Of a stretch of DNA of 64,000 bases, positions 48,009-57,754 are shown piece by piece. Positions within the stretch are counted from its first letter, which is position 1, and each line of letters begins with the position of its first letter. The translations under genes and the position numbers were made by a program. The notes below the pieces were generated by a model. It had not been told where the DNA came from and made no database searches. It saw nothing but the letters and a program-made list of their open reading frames with translations. This stretch comes from Parietaria judaica (taxonomy: Eukaryota > Streptophyta > Magnoliopsida > Rosales > Urticaceae), in NCBI GenBank assembly GCA_954871525.1, contig OX940864.1, positions 10,534,001 through 10,598,000 of the forward strand, given 5' to 3'.

Positions 48009-51000
48009 TTAGGCGTAGTATTTCTTCAGGTGCATGGCATTCCAGCTCCGGATGACTCTTGTTCCTTCCGGAGTGGCTAGCCGGTATACTCCAGGTTTTA
48101 CTACTTCAGTGACGATGTAAGGTCCTTCCCAGTTGGCCCCGAGCTTACCCGCGTTCAACTCGGTGGTGTTCTGGAAAACTTTTCTGAGGACCAGCTCTCC
48201 CACTATAAATTTCCGACGTTTGACCTTTGAATTGTAATACCTTGCTATCGAGTTTTGATAGTTGGTAATTCTTATCAAAGCCTGTTCTCGTCTTTCGTCG
48301 ATGTGGTCGAGCTGATCTTCCCTCATTTCGTCGTTGAGTTCTGCGTTCAAGGGTGCGTGTTCCCTTCGAAGGCTGGGTGTCTCTATCTCTGCTGGTATTA
48401 CGGCTTCGGTGCCGTATACCATTGAAAATGGAGTTTCGCCGGTGGCCCTGCGCGGGGTAGTTCTGTAGGACCAAAGGACTCCAATGAGCTCGTCAGCCCA
48501 TCGTCCTTTTTTGGTGTCTAGGCGTCTCTTGATTCCATCCACTATAATCCGATTGGCTACCTCGGCTTGGCCATTGCCCTGGGGGTACCTCGGAGTGGAT
48601 GTGTTCAAGGACATTTTCCAGTTGATGCAGAAGTTTTGAAATCTCGTGGAAATGAACTGGGGTCCATTATCAGCTATTATCTCTTTTGGGAGGCCGAAAC
48701 GGCTAATGATGTTTTTCCAGAGGAAATTTTCTACATCGACGTCCCTGATGTTAGCGTATGCTTCGGCTTCCACCCATTTGGAGAAGTAGTCTGTTACGAC
48801 GAGTAGGAATCTTTTCCCAGCCGGGGCTAAGGGAAAAGGCCCGACTATGTCCATAGACCATTTCATGAAAGGGTATGGGACTGAGACTGAGGAGAGTTCT
48901 TCTGCTGGCCGGTGTATGGACGGGGAGTGTCTTTGGCATTTATCGCATCTTCTGGCGTACGCTTCGCTGTCTGCCAGCATGGTGGCCCAGAAGAAGCCTT
49001 GCCTTTTTGCTTTGTTTGCCAAAGATCTTCCTCCGGAGTGGTTGCCGCATTCTCCGTCATGGATTTCGTGGAGTACAATTTGAGCTTCGGTCTTTCCTAG
49101 GCACCTCAGGTAAGGTCCGGTATAGCTGCGCTTGTACAATTTCCCCCCAATAACGCAGAATCTGGCACTTTGGATTCTTAGTTTCCTAGCCTTTTGCTTA
49201 TCCTGGGGTTTGGTTCCGGTTAGGATATAGTTGACGATTGGGGTTCTCCAATCGTCTTCTTCCATTTGGATGTTGCAAACTTCGCGTGTCACGCTAGGTT
49301 CGTCTATTGTTTCGACTGGAATTATCCTCTTTACTTCGGGATTCGAAGTTGAAGCTAAACCAACCAATGCATCAGCTGACGCGTTCTCGCTCCTTGGTAT
49401 TTGGATTATCTCAACGTGATCGAACTGTTGAATTAAATCCTTTACTACCGAAAGGTATTTTTCCATCCTATCGTCGCGGGTGGCGTATTCGCCACTGATT
49501 TGACTAGTAACTAGCTTGGAGTCAGAATGGGCCCTTATCCTTCGGGCTCCTACGGCTTTTGCTAGTTTGAGGCCAGCGATGAGGGCCTCATATTCGGTCT
49601 CGTTGTTTGTCGCGTGGAATTTCAATCTGAAAGATTGTTCCAACACTTCTCCCGTAGGGGATACCAAACGAATTCCGATCCCAGATCCACCTTGGTTTGA
49701 GGCTCCATCGACTTCGAGTCTCCATTCTCCATCTTCGTGACCCTCTTTCGAGCCATTGGCCGGTAATTCGATCAGAAAATCAGCCAGTACTTGTGATTTC
49801 GCACAGGTACGGATTTTGTACTCTATATCGAACTCGCTTAGCTCGACTGCCCATTTTGTGAGTCTTCCCGATTGGTTCGGGCTGTGGAGGATGATCCTCA
49901 AAGGCTGGGTGGTCATGACCATGATGGTGTGGGATTGGAAGTAAGGCCGGAGTTTCCTCGATGCGGTTATCATTGCCAATGCGAGTTTTTCGATAGCTGG
50001 GTATCTGGTTTCAGCATCTTCTAGAGATTTGCTGATGTAAAATATTGGCCTTTGCTCACCGCGGTCCTCTCTCACTATTACTCCACTCACCGCCGATGGT
50101 GAGACAGCCAGGTATAAAAATAATGGCTCTCCCAGGATCGGTCTGGTAAGTATGGGTGGCGTGGAGAGGTACCTTTTTAGCTTTTGGAATGCTTCCTCGC
50201 ACTCTTCGGTCCATTCGAACTTTTTGTTCCCCTTCAAGAGTTTGTAAAAGGGTAGGCACTTGTCCGTTGCTCTTGATATGAACCGATTAAGAGCTGCGAT
50301 TCTCCCAGTCAGCCTTTGTGTCTCCCTAACAGTCCTCGGGGAGGGCATGTCCTGGAGGGCTTTTATCTGGTCGGGATTAGCTTCTATTCCTCGCTGAGTG
50401 ACCAAATAACCCAGGAATTTTCCCGAAGTTACCCCGAAGGTGCATTTTGTCGGGTTAAGCTTCATTTGATACTTCCGTAGTATCGCGAAGCACTCTTCTA
50501 GGTGGGCTACGTGATCGGTTGCTTGGGAGGATTTTACCAACATATCATCAATATAGACCTCCATGGTTTTGCCGAGTTGCTCGGCAAACATCCGGTTAAC
50601 TAATCTTTGATATGTGGCTCCGGCATTTTTTAATCCGAAGGGCATAACTTTGTAACAGTATATACCCCTGTCGGTTATGAAGGCCGTTTTTTCCTGGTCC
50701 TCCGGGTGCATGAGAATCTGATTGTATCCCGAAAACGCGTCCATGAATGACAGTAATTCGTGCCCACACGTTGCTTCGACCAGGCGGTCAATGTGGGGCA
50801 TTGGGAAACTGTCTTTGGGACAGGCTTTGTTTAGGTCAGTGAAGTCAATACAGACTCTTGCCTTTCCATTTTTCTTTTTCACGACGACCGTATTTGCTAA
50901 CCAGTCCGGGTATTTGACTTCCCTGATGGATCCGGTTTGCAGCAGTTTCGCGACTTCTTCGTTTACGGCTTGGGCCCGATCCGGACCTAGCTTTCGTCTT

Positions 51001-51284
51001 TTTTGTTTTACCGGCTTATAGCTGGGGTCTACATTTAGGCGATGGGTTGCGATGCTTGGGTCTATTCCGGGCATGTCCTTGTGGGACCAAGCGAAACAAT
51101 CCCGGTTTTTAGTGAGGAATTTGAGGAGTTCTTTTCTGACGTTATTGTCCAGTCCTTTCCCTATCCCTACCCGATGATCCGGATTGTCGGGATCGATCTG
51201 GACCTGGACTGTCATTTCCAAGTTGGGTCCATCCGTGTCGGCGGTCCTTTCCTGTCCGTCCTCCTCTTTTCCTTCTACCGACAT
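48009..51284 (-). CDS. pol: Pol polyprotein of the Tat element (RT, RNase H, archaeal-type RNase H, integrase)
   Basis: The frame of 1091 codons from ATG 51284 is in the same frame as gag-protease, two codons after its UAG. It copies the element RNA into DNA and integrates it. The reverse transcriptase domain spans about residues 90-300, with MDAFSGYNQ near 181 and the catalytic YIDD at 244-247. The first RNase H region is at about 385-505, and a second RNase H begins WRLEVDGASNQGGSG near 520 with later ETEYEAL and HSDSKL motifs. The integrase has the zinc-binding part H-H-C-C (CDKCQRH) and the catalytic acidic residues in SMDIVGPF, IIADNGPQF and GQAEVANR. The C-terminus NWEGPYIVTEVVKPGVYRL has no chromodomain. 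All active-site residues seen are intact. It is probably made only as a readthrough fusion with gag-protease. Confidence 0.93.
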   Translation of the reverse strand: MSVEGKEEDGQERTADTDGPNLEMTVQVQIDPDNPDHRVGIGKGLDNNVRKELLKFLTKNRDCFAWSHKDMPGIDPSIATHRLNVDPSYKPVKQKRRKLGPDRAQAVNEEVAKLLQTGSIREVKYPDWLANTVVVKKKNGKARVCIDFTDLNKACPKDSFPMPHIDRLVEATCGHELLSFMDAFSGYNQILMHPEDQEKTAFITDRGIYCYKVMPFGLKNAGATYQRLVNRMFAEQLGKTMEVYIDDMLVKSSQATDHVAHLEECFAILRKYQMKLNPTKCTFGVTSGKFLGYLVTQRGIEANPDQIKALQDMPSPRTVRETQRLTGRIAALNRFISRATDKCLPFYKLLKGNKKFEWTEECEEAFQKLKRYLSTPPILTRPILGEPLFLYLAVSPSAVSGVIVREDRGEQRPIFYISKSLEDAETRYPAIEKLALAMITASRKLRPYFQSHTIMVMTTQPLRIILHSPNQSGRLTKWAVELSEFDIEYKIRTCAKSQVLADFLIELPANGSKEGHEDGEWRLEVDGASNQGGSGIGIRLVSPTGEVLEQSFRLKFHATNNETEYEALIAGLKLAKAVGARRIRAHSDSKLVTSQISGEYATRDDRMEKYLSVVKDLIQQFDHVEIIQIPRSENASADALVGLASTSNPEVKRIIPVETIDEPSVTREVCNIQMEEDDWRTPIVNYILTGTKPQDKQKARKLRIQSARFCVIGGKLYKRSYTGPYLRCLGKTEAQIVLHEIHDGECGNHSGGRSLANKAKRQGFFWATMLADSEAYARRCDKCQRHSPSIHRPAEELSSVSVPYPFMKWSMDIVGPFPLAPAGKRFLLVVTDYFSKWVEAEAYANIRDVDVENFLWKNIISRFGLPKEIIADNGPQFISTRFQNFCINWKMSLNTSTPRYPQGNGQAEVANRIIVDGIKRRLDTKKGRWADELIGVLWSYRTTPRRATGETPFSMVYGTEAVIPAEIETPSLRREHAPLNAELNDEMREDQLDHIDERREQALIRITNYQNSIARYYNSKVKRRKFIVGELVLRKVFQNTTELNAGKLGANWEGPYIVTEVVKPGVYRLATPEGTRVIRSWNAMHLKKYYA

Positions 51285-51293
51285 TAATTGCTA
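51285..51293 (-). promoter_or_regulatory. Leaky-stop (readthrough) signal between gag-protease and pol
   Basis: Read on the minus strand: stop TAG at 51293-51291 followed by CAATTA, then the pol ATG. TAG-CAATTA fits the UAG-CAR-YYA consensus of the tobacco mosaic virus type of stop readthrough. Gag and pol share the frame, so suppression of this one codon would give a Gag-Pro-Pol fusion. Sequence match is direct; function is inferred. Confidence 0.72.
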
Positions 51294-53876
51294 TGCGGTA
51301 AATTTTTCTCTTGCGGTCTTAGCGGCTTGGATGTTCCGGAATGCGCTCATATAGCAGATCCTGGATTGTTTCTGATTTCCCTTGACTTCAACAATTTTTC
51401 CTTCCCTATTTGGGAAGCGTATTAGTTGATGATAAGTTGATGGTACGGCCTTCATCATGTGCAACCAGGGTCTTCCTAGTATCATGTTGTAAACTGACGG
51501 ACAGTCCAATACTAGGAAATTCTTTGTTCTTCCTACCCCTGCTGCTGCGATTGACAGCCGTACCGTGCCTATTGCGTTGATGGTTCCTCCGTCGAAGCCG
51601 GTTAAGGGGATGGCTTCCCTGTTGATCTCGGTTTCCTCAACTCCCAACTTCAGCAATGGTTCCAGGAAGATCACGTCGACTGAGCTCCCATTGTCGATTA
51701 GGATTCTATCCATCGTGTATGAGGCAACTAGGAGTGTGACAACTAGCGCGTCGTCGTGCGGACCGATCAGTGTGGCTGCTTCACTGTCCTTGAATGAAAT
51801 TTCGAAATCCGGTTCCCGCCTCGGAACTATCACTGGTCCGGCTTTGAGCCTTCGTTGGTGAGCTTTGATGGAATTGACTGAATTTCCGTGCAGTTGGGAT
51901 CCTCCTACTATTGTGTAGATTCTGCCAATGGGCTCGGGGATCTCATCAAGCTGTTCGCTGACATCTCCCGCTTCCTCGTACGTCTGCTCGTCTGGCTCTT
52001 CGAGCACGTGTATCCGTCCCCTTTTGTTTGGCTGGGCATTTTCTCTTGGGGTCCTTTGCTGTTCAGCTCTTTTTTGGCTGTTCTGAGGTTGGTCTTGAGG
52101 GGGATTCTGTTCGGATGTTTGCCCGTTTTTCAGCTCATTGCCGAAGTTTATTTCTCCCAATTCTCCATTGATGTATTTTTCGGCCAGGCGAGCGCGGAGC
52201 ACCATACAGTTTCTTGTGTGGTGTCCATACACCTTGTGGAAATTGCACCATGCTTTGGGGTCGTGTCGCGGGAACGCTTCATGACTATACGGCGGGAAGT
52301 CCTTGGTGCTAACCAAGATTTCTCCTGGAGTCTCTTCTGCTTCAGCCTGTGTTTCGAAATCCGCGGTTTCCGAACTTACGTTGAATACGTACGGATTTCG
52401 CGGGTTCGGTCCGTTGTTCGCCCTTGGATTCTGGGTTTGGAATGGATGCTTTTGGGTCGGGGAGGAGCTCCTTTGTCCTCTGAAGGAATTGTTGTGGCCT
52501 CCGGTTCTGGGCTGCATCGGTTGACCGGGTAGACCTGGGTTTCGTTGATGGACGGGCTGGAATCCGTGCTTTTTTCGTAAAGCCTCTAGCTCCTCGTCGT
52601 GTCTGATCCAATTGGACGATCTGTGGATTACGTCTTCAATGGAGTTGTAACGATTTACGACTATATCCGTTTTGAATTTTGAGTCGTACCATAACCCGGC
52701 TGTGAGTGCAGCTATGGCAGTTTCGTCACTTATTCCGTTTATCTTGACCATGGTTTTCTTGAATCGGGTCATGAAGGATCTGAGAGGCTCTCCTCTCTCC
52801 TGCTGTAAAGCATAGAGGTTTGCCACTGTGGTCTCGGTTTCCATAAACATGGAAAAATGTTTGAGGAACAGGGTGGTCAGCTGCCCGAAGTTATCGATGG
52901 ATCGAGGTTCCAGTTTTGAAAACCACTCCATTGCTGGGCCGGCCAGATTCTCCGAAAAGTACTGGCATCGTCCAGCGTCTAACTCGTGTGCTTCCAAGTT
53001 CGCCCGCCCCATTGCGATTCTGAACGATCTTAGGTGTACCTTGGGGTCGGTTGTACCATCGTACTTTGGCAGATTCACTCGTCCTCCGTCTCTGAGTTTT
53101 ACGCTAGTTATGGCGAGTCTGAAGGGGGTCCTTTCTGACTCCTCCACTAGACGTTCTATCTCAGGAGCAGCGGTGGTGGCGCTGTGTACACGGGAGTGTA
53201 CACGAACGAGCTTTTCGTTCATCTCAGCCATTGAGCGCTTAAGTTCCTCCAGCTCCGTGCTTTGGGGAGCGGGTTCGGGCTGCACGGCCTGGAGGTGTGC
53301 CCGTCCGTACACCGGACTTGGATGCCTCGGGTACGTGCTAGGCTGCCCATTGAGGGCTTGGGTGATGTCGCGATGTTGCTCGGGTCCGGACAGATAGCCC
53401 GGACGACCAGAGTGTTGGCGACTGCTCGATGCGAAGTTCCCCGTCCCAGTCGGGTAGTATCCTGACAGGGGGGTGAAGAGGGGTGTTCCTACTTCGGGAG
53501 GCGGCGGAGGTGTTGGGGGCCTGGGGCCGCTAGGCGGCGGGGGCTGGTTTTGCCTCGATGCTTGCGGATTGTCCAGATCAGAAAAATCAAAATGGACAGC
53601 GCTGAGGTTAGCCCGGCTCTGGTGCCTAGAGCCCCGTTCTGGACCCACTCGGCTACTATTCTGGTGTTGTTCATTTTGGGCTTGGTTTGCCGCAAGAAGT
53701 TCGATCTGCCTGCGCAGCTCTTGGTTCTCGGCGTTCCTTGCCTCCAGTTGAGACTGCAGTTCGTCGGTTCCCGTGTTTTGCCTGGGGTTGTTCACCTCAG
53801 ACTCAGTCACGGCTACGATTTCATCGTTGCTCATGTTTACGAAGTGCTTCGAGCTCGTGGATGTTGGTGAGATCAA
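51291..53876 (-). CDS. gag: Gag-protease polyprotein of the Tat element
   Basis: Frame of 861 codons; a second ATG at 53834 (MSNDEIV) is the more conventional start, since the first lies only 22 bases inside the LTR. An N-terminal coiled coil (LQSQLEARNAENQELRRQIE) and a proline-rich linker are followed by the capsid-type retrotransposon gag domain with WFSKLEPRSIDNFGQLTTLF and ERGEPLRSFMTRFKK. A zinc-knuckle-like CNFHKVYGHHTRNC follows, and an aspartic protease with the active-site motif ILIDNGSSVDVIF is near residue 729. The frame ends ...REKFTA-stop. It forms virus-like particles and processes the polyprotein. No damage seen. Confidence 0.9.
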   Translation of the reverse strand: MISPTSTSSKHFVNMSNDEIVAVTESEVNNPRQNTGTDELQSQLEARNAENQELRRQIELLAANQAQNEQHQNSSRVGPERGSRHQSRANLSAVHFDFSDLDNPQASRQNQPPPPSGPRPPTPPPPPEVGTPLFTPLSGYYPTGTGNFASSSRQHSGRPGYLSGPEQHRDITQALNGQPSTYPRHPSPVYGRAHLQAVQPEPAPQSTELEELKRSMAEMNEKLVRVHSRVHSATTAAPEIERLVEESERTPFRLAITSVKLRDGGRVNLPKYDGTTDPKVHLRSFRIAMGRANLEAHELDAGRCQYFSENLAGPAMEWFSKLEPRSIDNFGQLTTLFLKHFSMFMETETTVANLYALQQERGEPLRSFMTRFKKTMVKINGISDETAIAALTAGLWYDSKFKTDIVVNRYNSIEDVIHRSSNWIRHDEELEALRKKHGFQPVHQRNPGLPGQPMQPRTGGHNNSFRGQRSSSPTQKHPFQTQNPRANNGPNPRNPYVFNVSSETADFETQAEAEETPGEILVSTKDFPPYSHEAFPRHDPKAWCNFHKVYGHHTRNCMVLRARLAEKYINGELGEINFGNELKNGQTSEQNPPQDQPQNSQKRAEQQRTPRENAQPNKRGRIHVLEEPDEQTYEEAGDVSEQLDEIPEPIGRIYTIVGGSQLHGNSVNSIKAHQRRLKAGPVIVPRREPDFEISFKDSEAATLIGPHDDALVVTLLVASYTMDRILIDNGSSVDVIFLEPLLKLGVEETEINREAIPLTGFDGGTINAIGTVRLSIAAAGVGRTKNFLVLDCPSVYNMILGRPWLHMMKAVPSTYHQLIRFPNREGKIVEVKGNQKQSRICYMSAFRNIQAAKTAREKFTA

Positions 53877-53879
53877 TTT

Positions 53880-53898
53880 CCCACAGACGGCGCCAAAC
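53880..53898 (-). other. Primer binding site of the Tat element
   Basis: Directly inside the 5' LTR, the minus strand reads GTTTGGCGCCGTCTGTGGG. The TGGCGCC core next to the LTR end is typical of tRNA-primed plant gypsy elements. The exact tRNA was not determined. Confidence 0.65.
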
Positions 53899-54754
53899 TG
53901 TTGACGTGGTTTCCCACTTCAAACAGTCAAGTGTGACTTGTGAGTGTATGATGTTCTTGAGATTAATAACTTGGTGGAATTCGATATCTCACGTTGCGAG
54001 CCCTCGATACACTCTTGATATATGTATATAGATATAAGCGATGTAAACGAGGCGAGAGGTTTTTTATAGAGGTTCGTCCCAAGGCGGTAGTTGACTACGT
54101 CCTCTGTTAGTTTATTGCCACAAATAACATAGACGGATAGCTACAGGCAGCAAATTACGTCTAGAATAAAAGAAAAGAATGAAAACGGGGACAAAGAATA
54201 CAACAAAATTTCTAAGTGAGCAAGAATGCCGAATAGGAGCTTTCGATGTATTCTCTCAGGATCGTGCGTACGTATATCCCTTGATCTGGGCTTGAGCTTG
54301 ATATTTATAGACTTCAATCCTTCCCGTTGGACTTCCAGGAATCGTGGGGTCGTCTCTCCGAGCTGAACGGGTTGAATGGCTTGTCTTGCTACACGTGTCC
54401 CACGACTGCGTTCTCTTCGTCGTATTTGAATTATGCCCGTTGAAGACTTGACTTCGTACTCCTGGTCTTCCGCTTAGATTTGAAGTGAGATGCCGGGTAG
54501 ATAGTATGACGATTATACCCTCGTCTTTCTGGGTTGATGACGGATAGATATTGGGCCTTTGGGCCCTTTGGGCCGAGTGGCTTTGTATCTATTGGGCCTT
54601 GTCTGATTGAGAGCTTTAGTGGGCTTCTCAATTGGGCTTTTGTAGATATCGATTTATTCCTTTTAAAGCCTTCAATATTTGTTTGTGGATTTAATTAATT
54701 CACAACTTTAGTACTTTATGTCATATTAAATAATGACGAATTTGTACATCAACA
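53899..54754 (-). repeat. 5' LTR of the Tat element
   Basis: 856 bp with TG...CA ends; same length as the other LTR and about seven substitutions apart. In element direction the promoter-like CTATAAATAT lies about 445 bases in, leaving room for a U3 region before it. Confidence 0.95.
54301..54310 (-). promoter_or_regulatory. TATA box in the 5' LTR
   Basis: CTATAAATAT on the minus strand, in the middle of the LTR and conserved in both LTRs. It is the best candidate promoter for the gag-pol transcript. Confidence 0.6.
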
Positions 54755-55616
54755 ATAGTGTTGCATACAAACCAGAGAAAAACACAGTACTTTAATGGTT
54801 TTGAGTGTTTGACTCTCGTGAGCGGTGACCGGCGAAGGGGGCCCTCTGAAATCGGGGGCCCAAGGCCGTCGCTTTGCACGACTTGCCTCAAGGCCGGGCC
54901 TGGATTTAAATGAATATATATATATATATGTAGGTGAATAAATATAGACTGGAGAAATATATCTTCTCTGATTTAATGCCGAAATGAAAATACAAGGGAG
55001 TTGAAATAGAGTTACATCCTATAATGTGTTTATATAGAGCTAGAGTAGAGTGTTTTTTTTAGAGAGTTAGAATAGAGTTACATCTTATAATATGTTTATA
55101 TAGAGCTAGAAACAAACTTGATGCTCAAGTTTAACAATAAAAAAATAATAAAAGAAATTTGAGAATCAAGTTGTAAAAACAACCGAGTAACTAAAACTTG
55201 CATAGTAAACTTGCAAGTTTACTTGGTTAACAAGCAATCTTATTTACGTTCACATTTTGAAAATAAAAATTTCATTGAATTTCTGTTAAAAAAATATTGA
55301 TATATCGTTTAATTTTATTCAATATTTATAAAGGGACATATGTCACATTTATATAATTTTATTTTAGTTTTAATATAATTTTATTATTTATTTAATTATA
55401 CGGTTCCTACTTTTACTAACGTTTTCTAAGTAATAATAAAATGGAATTGCAAGGAGCTACTATTAGTACTAAATTTTAATATTTTTTACTATAAAAAACC
55501 TAAATATTCGTCGGCACAATTAATTATAATTTAAATACTTTTACACTCTCCAACCACCGTATACAATACATGCCATCTGTATGTATCATCAAACATATTT
55601 CCCAAATTACAAAAAT
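54755..55616. other. Spacer between the Tat element and UGT copy 3
   Basis: It starts with the 5-bp target duplication, then the right end of the split DNA transposon (to 54902), and then AT-rich DNA with a short direct repeat (TTAGAATAGAGTTACATC type, about 54998-55110). No gene and no convincing TATA box close to the UGT copy 3 start were recognised. Confidence 0.5.
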
Positions 55617-57049
55617 ATGTCTACCAGTCCAGAAAGCCAAAACCCTCAAGAAAACGTCATGAAACCACCACATGATGTGGTGGTTGTCATAATCCCCTTC
55701 CCAGCTCAAGGCCACCTCAACCAGCTCCTTCAACTCGCCGCGGTCCTCGCATCCCGAGCCGCCATTCCCGTCCACTTCGTCGGCGCTGCCACCCACAACC
55801 GCCAAGCCAAGCTCCGGGCCCACCACGGCCCGTCGAGCCCTAACCCCAATACCCTCCATTTCCATGACATCCTTAACCTCCCTCCCCTCCCAGCCTTCAG
55901 CCCCGGTGCCTCGTGTCCTCTGCGCAAAACTTCCCGGCTCACACCATCCCGTCCTTCCACGCCACACGCCAACTCCGAAGCCATGTGGCGGCGCTGCTCC
56001 GCCAACTCTCGTCCGAGACGAAACGTCTCGTCGTCATCCACGACATCCTCATGGCTCACGTGGCACAAGACTCTGCCGGTTTGCCAAACGCCGAGTCGTT
56101 CAGCTTTCAGGTCGCATCAGCCTTCTCCATCTTCATGTTCTGCCGGGATGTCATGGGAAACAACGTCGTTTTTCCAGAGACGTTCGTCCCCGAAAATGTC
56201 CCGTCTCTTGAAGGTTGTTTCCCTGATGAAATGTTCGAGTTTCTCGCATCACAATCTGAATTCGATAAGCTGAGCTCCGGCTATATTTTCAATACGAGCC
56301 GCGCGATCGAAAAGCCATACATGGACGCATTGGATAGGGTTTTTGGAGGCAGTAATAAGAAGAACTGGGTGATCGGACCGTTGATGAAATCGGTTGAGTT
56401 AACATCAAGCAACGATCGGAGACACGCGTGCCTGGACTGGCTCGATAAACAGACTCCGAACTCCGTCGTTTACGTGTGTTTTGGGACAACGACGACGTTC
56501 TCCGATGAGCAGATCAGAGAGCTTGCATTAGGTTTGGAGAAAAGCGGACGGAAATTCATCTGGGTTTTGCGAGAAGCGGACAAAGCAGACGTGTTCGACA
56601 CTCAAGGCGCGAGGGAGATTGAGCTTCCATTAGGGTTTGAGGAGAGAGTGAGAGGGGTAGGCTTTGTGGTGAGGGAGTGGGCACCCCAAACGGAGATTTT
56701 GGGGCACCCGGCGACGGGCGGGTTCGTGAGCCACTGCGGGTGGAACTCATGCCTGGAGAGCATAGCCTCGGGGGTGCCCATCGGGGCGTGGCCGATGCAC
56801 TTCGATCAGCCTACGAACGCAGTTTTGGTGACGGAGGTACTTGGGGTCGGGACGGTCGCGAGGGAGTGGAGCCGCCGGGGCGAGGTGTTGACCTCGGATG
56901 ACGTGGAAGAGGTGATCGGGCGGCTGATGGATGGGATGGAGATGAGAAGGAGGGCGGCGGAGCTCGGCCGTGCCACCCGGGATTCGGTGGCAGAGAGCGG
57001 GGCTTCTTGGAAAGAGATGGATGCTTTCATTGCTCATATCAATAGATAA
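55617..57049 (+). pseudogene. UGT93-like glucosyltransferase copy 3, frameshifted in the acceptor domain
   Basis: Intronless zeatin O-glucosyltransferase-like gene. The N-terminal part, in one frame from the ATG at 55617 (an earlier ATG is at 55581), has the canonical PFPAQGHLNQLLQLA with the catalytic histidine and IPVHFVGAATHNRQAKLR, and runs past FHDI near 55865. From about 55913 the protein continues in another frame to the stop at 57049: LVVIHDILMAHVAQDSAG, VVYVCFGTTTTFSDEQIREL and the complete donor box WAPQTEILGHPATGGFVSHC through Q (56678-56809). An in-frame TGA at 55865 in the second frame places the shift between about 55868 and 55925, in a C-rich stretch. It is closer to canonical ZOG proteins than copies 1 and 2. 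A one-base sequencing or assembly error would also explain it. Confidence 0.83.
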
Positions 57050-57754
57050 GTTCGGCAAGCTTTTGTGACACACCAATGGTGTTTTTTTTCTATGCCTACT
57101 TTTTCTGTTTAATAATTTAGCCTTTGATCGAGCCTTTAAAATGGCTAGACTTCTGAATCTGAAGTCAAATAAAAAGAATATATTGGGTTATTATGAATTG
57201 ATTTTGAGCAAGTACTGATAAATATGTTTATATCCGCATAAATATTGCTATAAGTTATGATCTTGATTAATGATTAGAAATTAATTTAGGGCTTATTATG
57301 GGTTGTACTAGTTTTATCGCAAGTACATTAGCGTTTCAAATTCCAATATTTATCACATAGAATTAAAATTCCAAGATTTATCTATCTCTGTTTTTATTTT
57401 TATTTCGCATACAGATTGACAGGCCGAATATAAAGATAGATTACTTATCTGTATTATAATGATCCGTATGATCGCATAATTGGCAGGAGACGAAATTGAA
57501 ATTTGACACTAAGAATTATATTCAAGAAATATGTCCAATGCAAATTTCGATCCATACTATAGTATTAAACGAAATTTGTCGGTTACAATCTTCAAACTGC
57601 ACTTTTATTTTTGTTCTTCATTGTGTGTTTGTGCTATAGAGGTATATCTAAATAATAAAGACACAGATACAACGCATTAAATTGCAACATAAATCAATCA
57701 ATTTTCACGTCAGATCATCTCAATAGCGATTCATTGTCAGTCAACTACAAATCC

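Larger units (their letters stand above)
42853..54754 (-). mobile_element. Complete Ty3/gypsy LTR retrotransposon, Tat lineage
   Basis: Element of 11,902 bp in minus orientation, flanked by an exact 5-bp target duplication ATAGT (42848-42852, 54755-54759). Both LTRs are 856 bp and differ, by eye, at about seven positions with no indels. The order in element direction is LTR, primer site, gag-protease, leaky stop, pol (RT, RNase H, second RNase H, integrase), 38-bp tandem repeats, a spliced gene on the opposite strand, polypurine tract, LTR. The second RNase H domain, the absence of a chromodomain after integrase, and an extra antisense gene before the 3' LTR are known traits of the plant Tat lineage. 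All frames are open, so it may be autonomous. Confidence 0.92.
42020..54902. mobile_element. Non-autonomous DNA transposon split by two later insertions
   Basis: The left terminus CAGGACCGGCCCTACC at 42020 and the inverse of the right terminus, CAGGCCCGGCCTTGAGG ending at 54902, are imperfect inverted copies. Similarity resumes inward (AGGCGATACGACATTTGGAGG against AGGCAAGTCGTGC and nearby motifs). Removing the MITE at 42285-42699 and the 11.9-kb Tat element at 42853-54754 leaves roughly 560 bp. The termini resemble hAT-type ends (CAGGGCCGG). I found no matching 8-bp target duplication, so the call is tentative. Confidence 0.5.

Noticed and set aside
51888..52532. 214-codon plus-strand frame inside gag-protease
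   Set aside because: Antisense to the gag domain and zinc knuckle; no independent motifs.
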